From positions 1-15,047 of the forward strand of contig CAVDAL010000089.1 of assembly GCA_963606965.1 (NCBI GenBank): a stretch of 15,047 nt of DNA, given 5' to 3'. The notes beneath the pieces are model-generated. The model saw nothing but the letters and a program-made list of their open reading frames with translations. It was not told the DNA's origin and made no database searches. Shown in pieces: positions 13,887 to 15,047 of this stretch. The position numbers were made by a program, and so were the translations under genes. Positions within the stretch are counted from its first letter, which is position 1. Every line of letters begins with the position of its first letter. The DNA comes from CAVDAL01 sp963606965. Lineage in GTDB: Bacteria > Actinomycetota > Coriobacteriia > Coriobacteriales > QAMH01.

Positions 13887-13919
13887 AGTAAGGCTTCTGC
13901 AATATGTGGAAGCCTTACT
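13887..13919. terminator. Bidirectional terminator hairpin after the Mo enzyme 2 operon
   Basis: AGTAAGGCTTC (13887-13897) and GAAGCCTTACT (13909-13919) form a perfect 11-bp stem with an 11-nt loop. TTTATGCTT follows on the plus strand, and AAAA precedes the stem, giving TTTT on the minus-strand transcript. It lies 31 nt after the FeS stop and 6 nt from the stop of the convergent LuxR gene, so it can end both. Confidence 0.75.
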
Positions 13920-13925
13920 TTATGC

Positions 13926-15047
13926 TTAAATAATCCCAAGTTCTATAGCTTTAAGTATTGTTTCTTTTTTGCTATGTGTTTGGAGTTTTTTATAGATATG
14001 TTTAATATGTGTGCGCACTGTTTGTTCTGATGAAAATGAAATTTCTGCAATATTTTTTACACTTTTACCGTCAGCTAAATTTTGCAAAATTACAAGTTCG
14101 CGCTTGCTCAACAAATTATGCTTTACATCTTTGTCTAATAACGGAACAGAGGCATCTTCTTCTTTTACCTGCTCTGATTTTTCTTTATCAAGTGGCTCAA
14201 AGCATTGTTCAAGCAAATTGCGTATAGTTTCCAATTTTAAATATTGGAGGCAGTTAGCCAAAGATAAAAAAGAATGCTCAACTGTCATATTTAAACAAAA
14301 CAGGCTTGTACTATTTGCATCTATTTCTTCATCATAGCAAGCTTTTATATCATCAATGCTAGACGCAATAAAATTTACACATTCATCAAGCGTTTTACTG
14401 CACCTTATAGTTTGAATAAGGCCTTGAAGTGCAATTGGCCAGCCCCCACTAATTTCAAAAAGTACCAAACTTAATGCTTCCAAATTAACCTTTTGATAAT
14501 CGAGCTGTTCTTCTGCAAATTTCTTTATTTCATTTTCAGTAAAAAGCAGGTCAGCGCTTTTTATTACACTAAATGATGCTGGAATAATGCGCTTTATATC
14601 TTCTGGGGTAAAATTAGACGTAAAGATTAAATTGAACTTTCCTTGGGTCAAGTTACATAAATCCCTAATCAAACGAGTTGCACTCTCGATATCCATCTTG
14701 TGTAAGTCTTCAATTACAATCGCTGGTTTATTTAAAGTGCAATCAAAAATCTTCAAACTTTGCATGGTTTTAATTTTTTGCATAACAGAAAGCTGAAAGT
14801 ATTTTTTAAAAGTTTCATAATTATCATTTTTATCAACGCGCACCCATATTATTGATAATAAATCATCTTTAAAATATTGCGCTAAAAATGTGCTACAGCC
14901 AAACCCAGATTCAGTTTGTATAAATATGTTCTTATCGCAGCCCAGTAAACTTTTAAGCAAAGCGACAAGTCTTGGCCTTTCAACTGATAATTGACTTATC
15001 ACCCGAGACCTACACTTCTGTTGTAATAGATATTCACAATCAGATAC
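13926..15047 (-). CDS. Short MalT-like LuxR regulator with degenerate P-loop, N-terminus probably beyond window
   Basis: The frame is open to the right edge. A GTG at 15002 would give 358 residues but has no convincing ribosome site, and the 15 codons upstream of it hold no stop and no start codon. MalT-like proteins usually have more residues before the VERPRL motif, so the start is probably outside. Numbering from that GTG: SGFGCST at 32-38 aligns with the MalT Walker A but has C36 in place of lysine; a Walker-B-like PAIVIEDLH at about 93-101; a GGWPIALQ sensor motif near 204-211; and a LuxR/GerE helix-turn-helix at 296-358. The long TPR arm of MalT is absent, leaving about 80 residues between the ATPase-like part and the HTH. 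It probably regulates the convergent Mo enzyme 2 operon. ATP binding is doubtful. Confidence 0.82.
   Translation of the reverse strand, partial: VSDCEYLLQQKCRSRVISQLSVERPRLVALLKSLLGCDKNIFIQTESGFGCSTFLAQYFKDDLLSIIWVRVDKNDNYETFKKYFQLSVMQKIKTMQSLKIFDCTLNKPAIVIEDLHKMDIESATRLIRDLCNLTQGKFNLIFTSNFTPEDIKRIIPASFSVIKSADLLFTENEIKKFAEEQLDYQKVNLEALSLVLFEISGGWPIALQGLIQTIRCSKTLDECVNFIASSIDDIKACYDEEIDANSTSLFCLNMTVEHSFLSLANCLQYLKLETIRNLLEQCFEPLDKEKSEQVKEEDASVPLLDKDVKHNLLSKRELVILQNLADGKSVKNIAEISFSSEQTVRTHIKHIYKKLQTHSKKETILKAIELGII

Noticed and set aside
1..15047. CRISPR array, insertion sequence, tRNA or rRNA gene
   Set aside because: I found no regularly spaced repeats with spacers, no transposase, no terminal inverted repeats and no recognisable tRNA or rRNA segment.

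Overview
This window looks like an anaerobic aromatic or polyphenol metabolism island from an AT-leaning relative of the Eggerthellaceae (Coriobacteriia). I see no rRNA, tRNA or marker gene, so the assignment rests on style: cytosolic DMSO-reductase-family molybdenum enzymes paired with a small ferredoxin-like partner, a polytopic membrane protein fused to a C-terminal LuxR helix-turn-helix, a second LuxR regulator, and MFS and DASS carriers. That combination is typical of gut catechol-dehydroxylating Eggerthella/Gordonibacter-type bacteria. The base composition is poorer in G+C than usual for that family (judged by eye, not computed).

Layout. 1-1025 (-): C-terminally cut UbiD-family prFMN decarboxylase. 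1158-3786 (-): molybdopterin oxidoreductase 1 and its two-cluster 4Fe-4S partner, overlapping by 8 nt. 3787-4235: a long divergent control region with inverted repeats and homopolymer/AT tracts. 4236-5822 (+): membrane-embedded LuxR regulator. 5827-5860: hairpin between convergent genes. 5915-8359 (-): DASS/SLC13-type carrier with a strange low-complexity N-terminal tail, followed by a nitroreductase-family flavoprotein. 8360-8850: second divergent control region with direct repeats and a motif block shared with the first. 8851-9595 (+): a two-helix membrane protein of unknown function and a 57-residue double zinc-ribbon protein. 9655-9870: leader with phased repeats and palindromes. 9871-13855 (+): MFS carrier, molybdopterin oxidoreductase 2 and its 4Fe-4S partner. 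13887-13919: hairpin. 13926-15047 (-): a shortened MalT-like LuxR regulator, probably cut at its N-terminus by the window edge.

How the parts may work together (inference). Carriers bring in an aromatic acid or phenol. UbiD removes a carboxylate from a (poly)hydroxybenzoate or similar. The two molybdenum enzymes, with no Tat signal and no membrane anchor gene nearby, carry out reductive dehydroxylation or hydroxyl transfer on the ring in the cytoplasm, receiving electrons through their small 4Fe-4S partners. The nitroreductase-family protein may do another flavin-dependent reduction. The two LuxR proteins would sense substrate. The substrates cannot be read from the sequence. The main points of interest are the duplicated Mo/FeS pair beside a UbiD, the unusual cysteine spacing in both large subunits, the shortened MalT-like regulator without a Walker A lysine, the unannotated zinc-ribbon gene and the shared motifs in the control regions.
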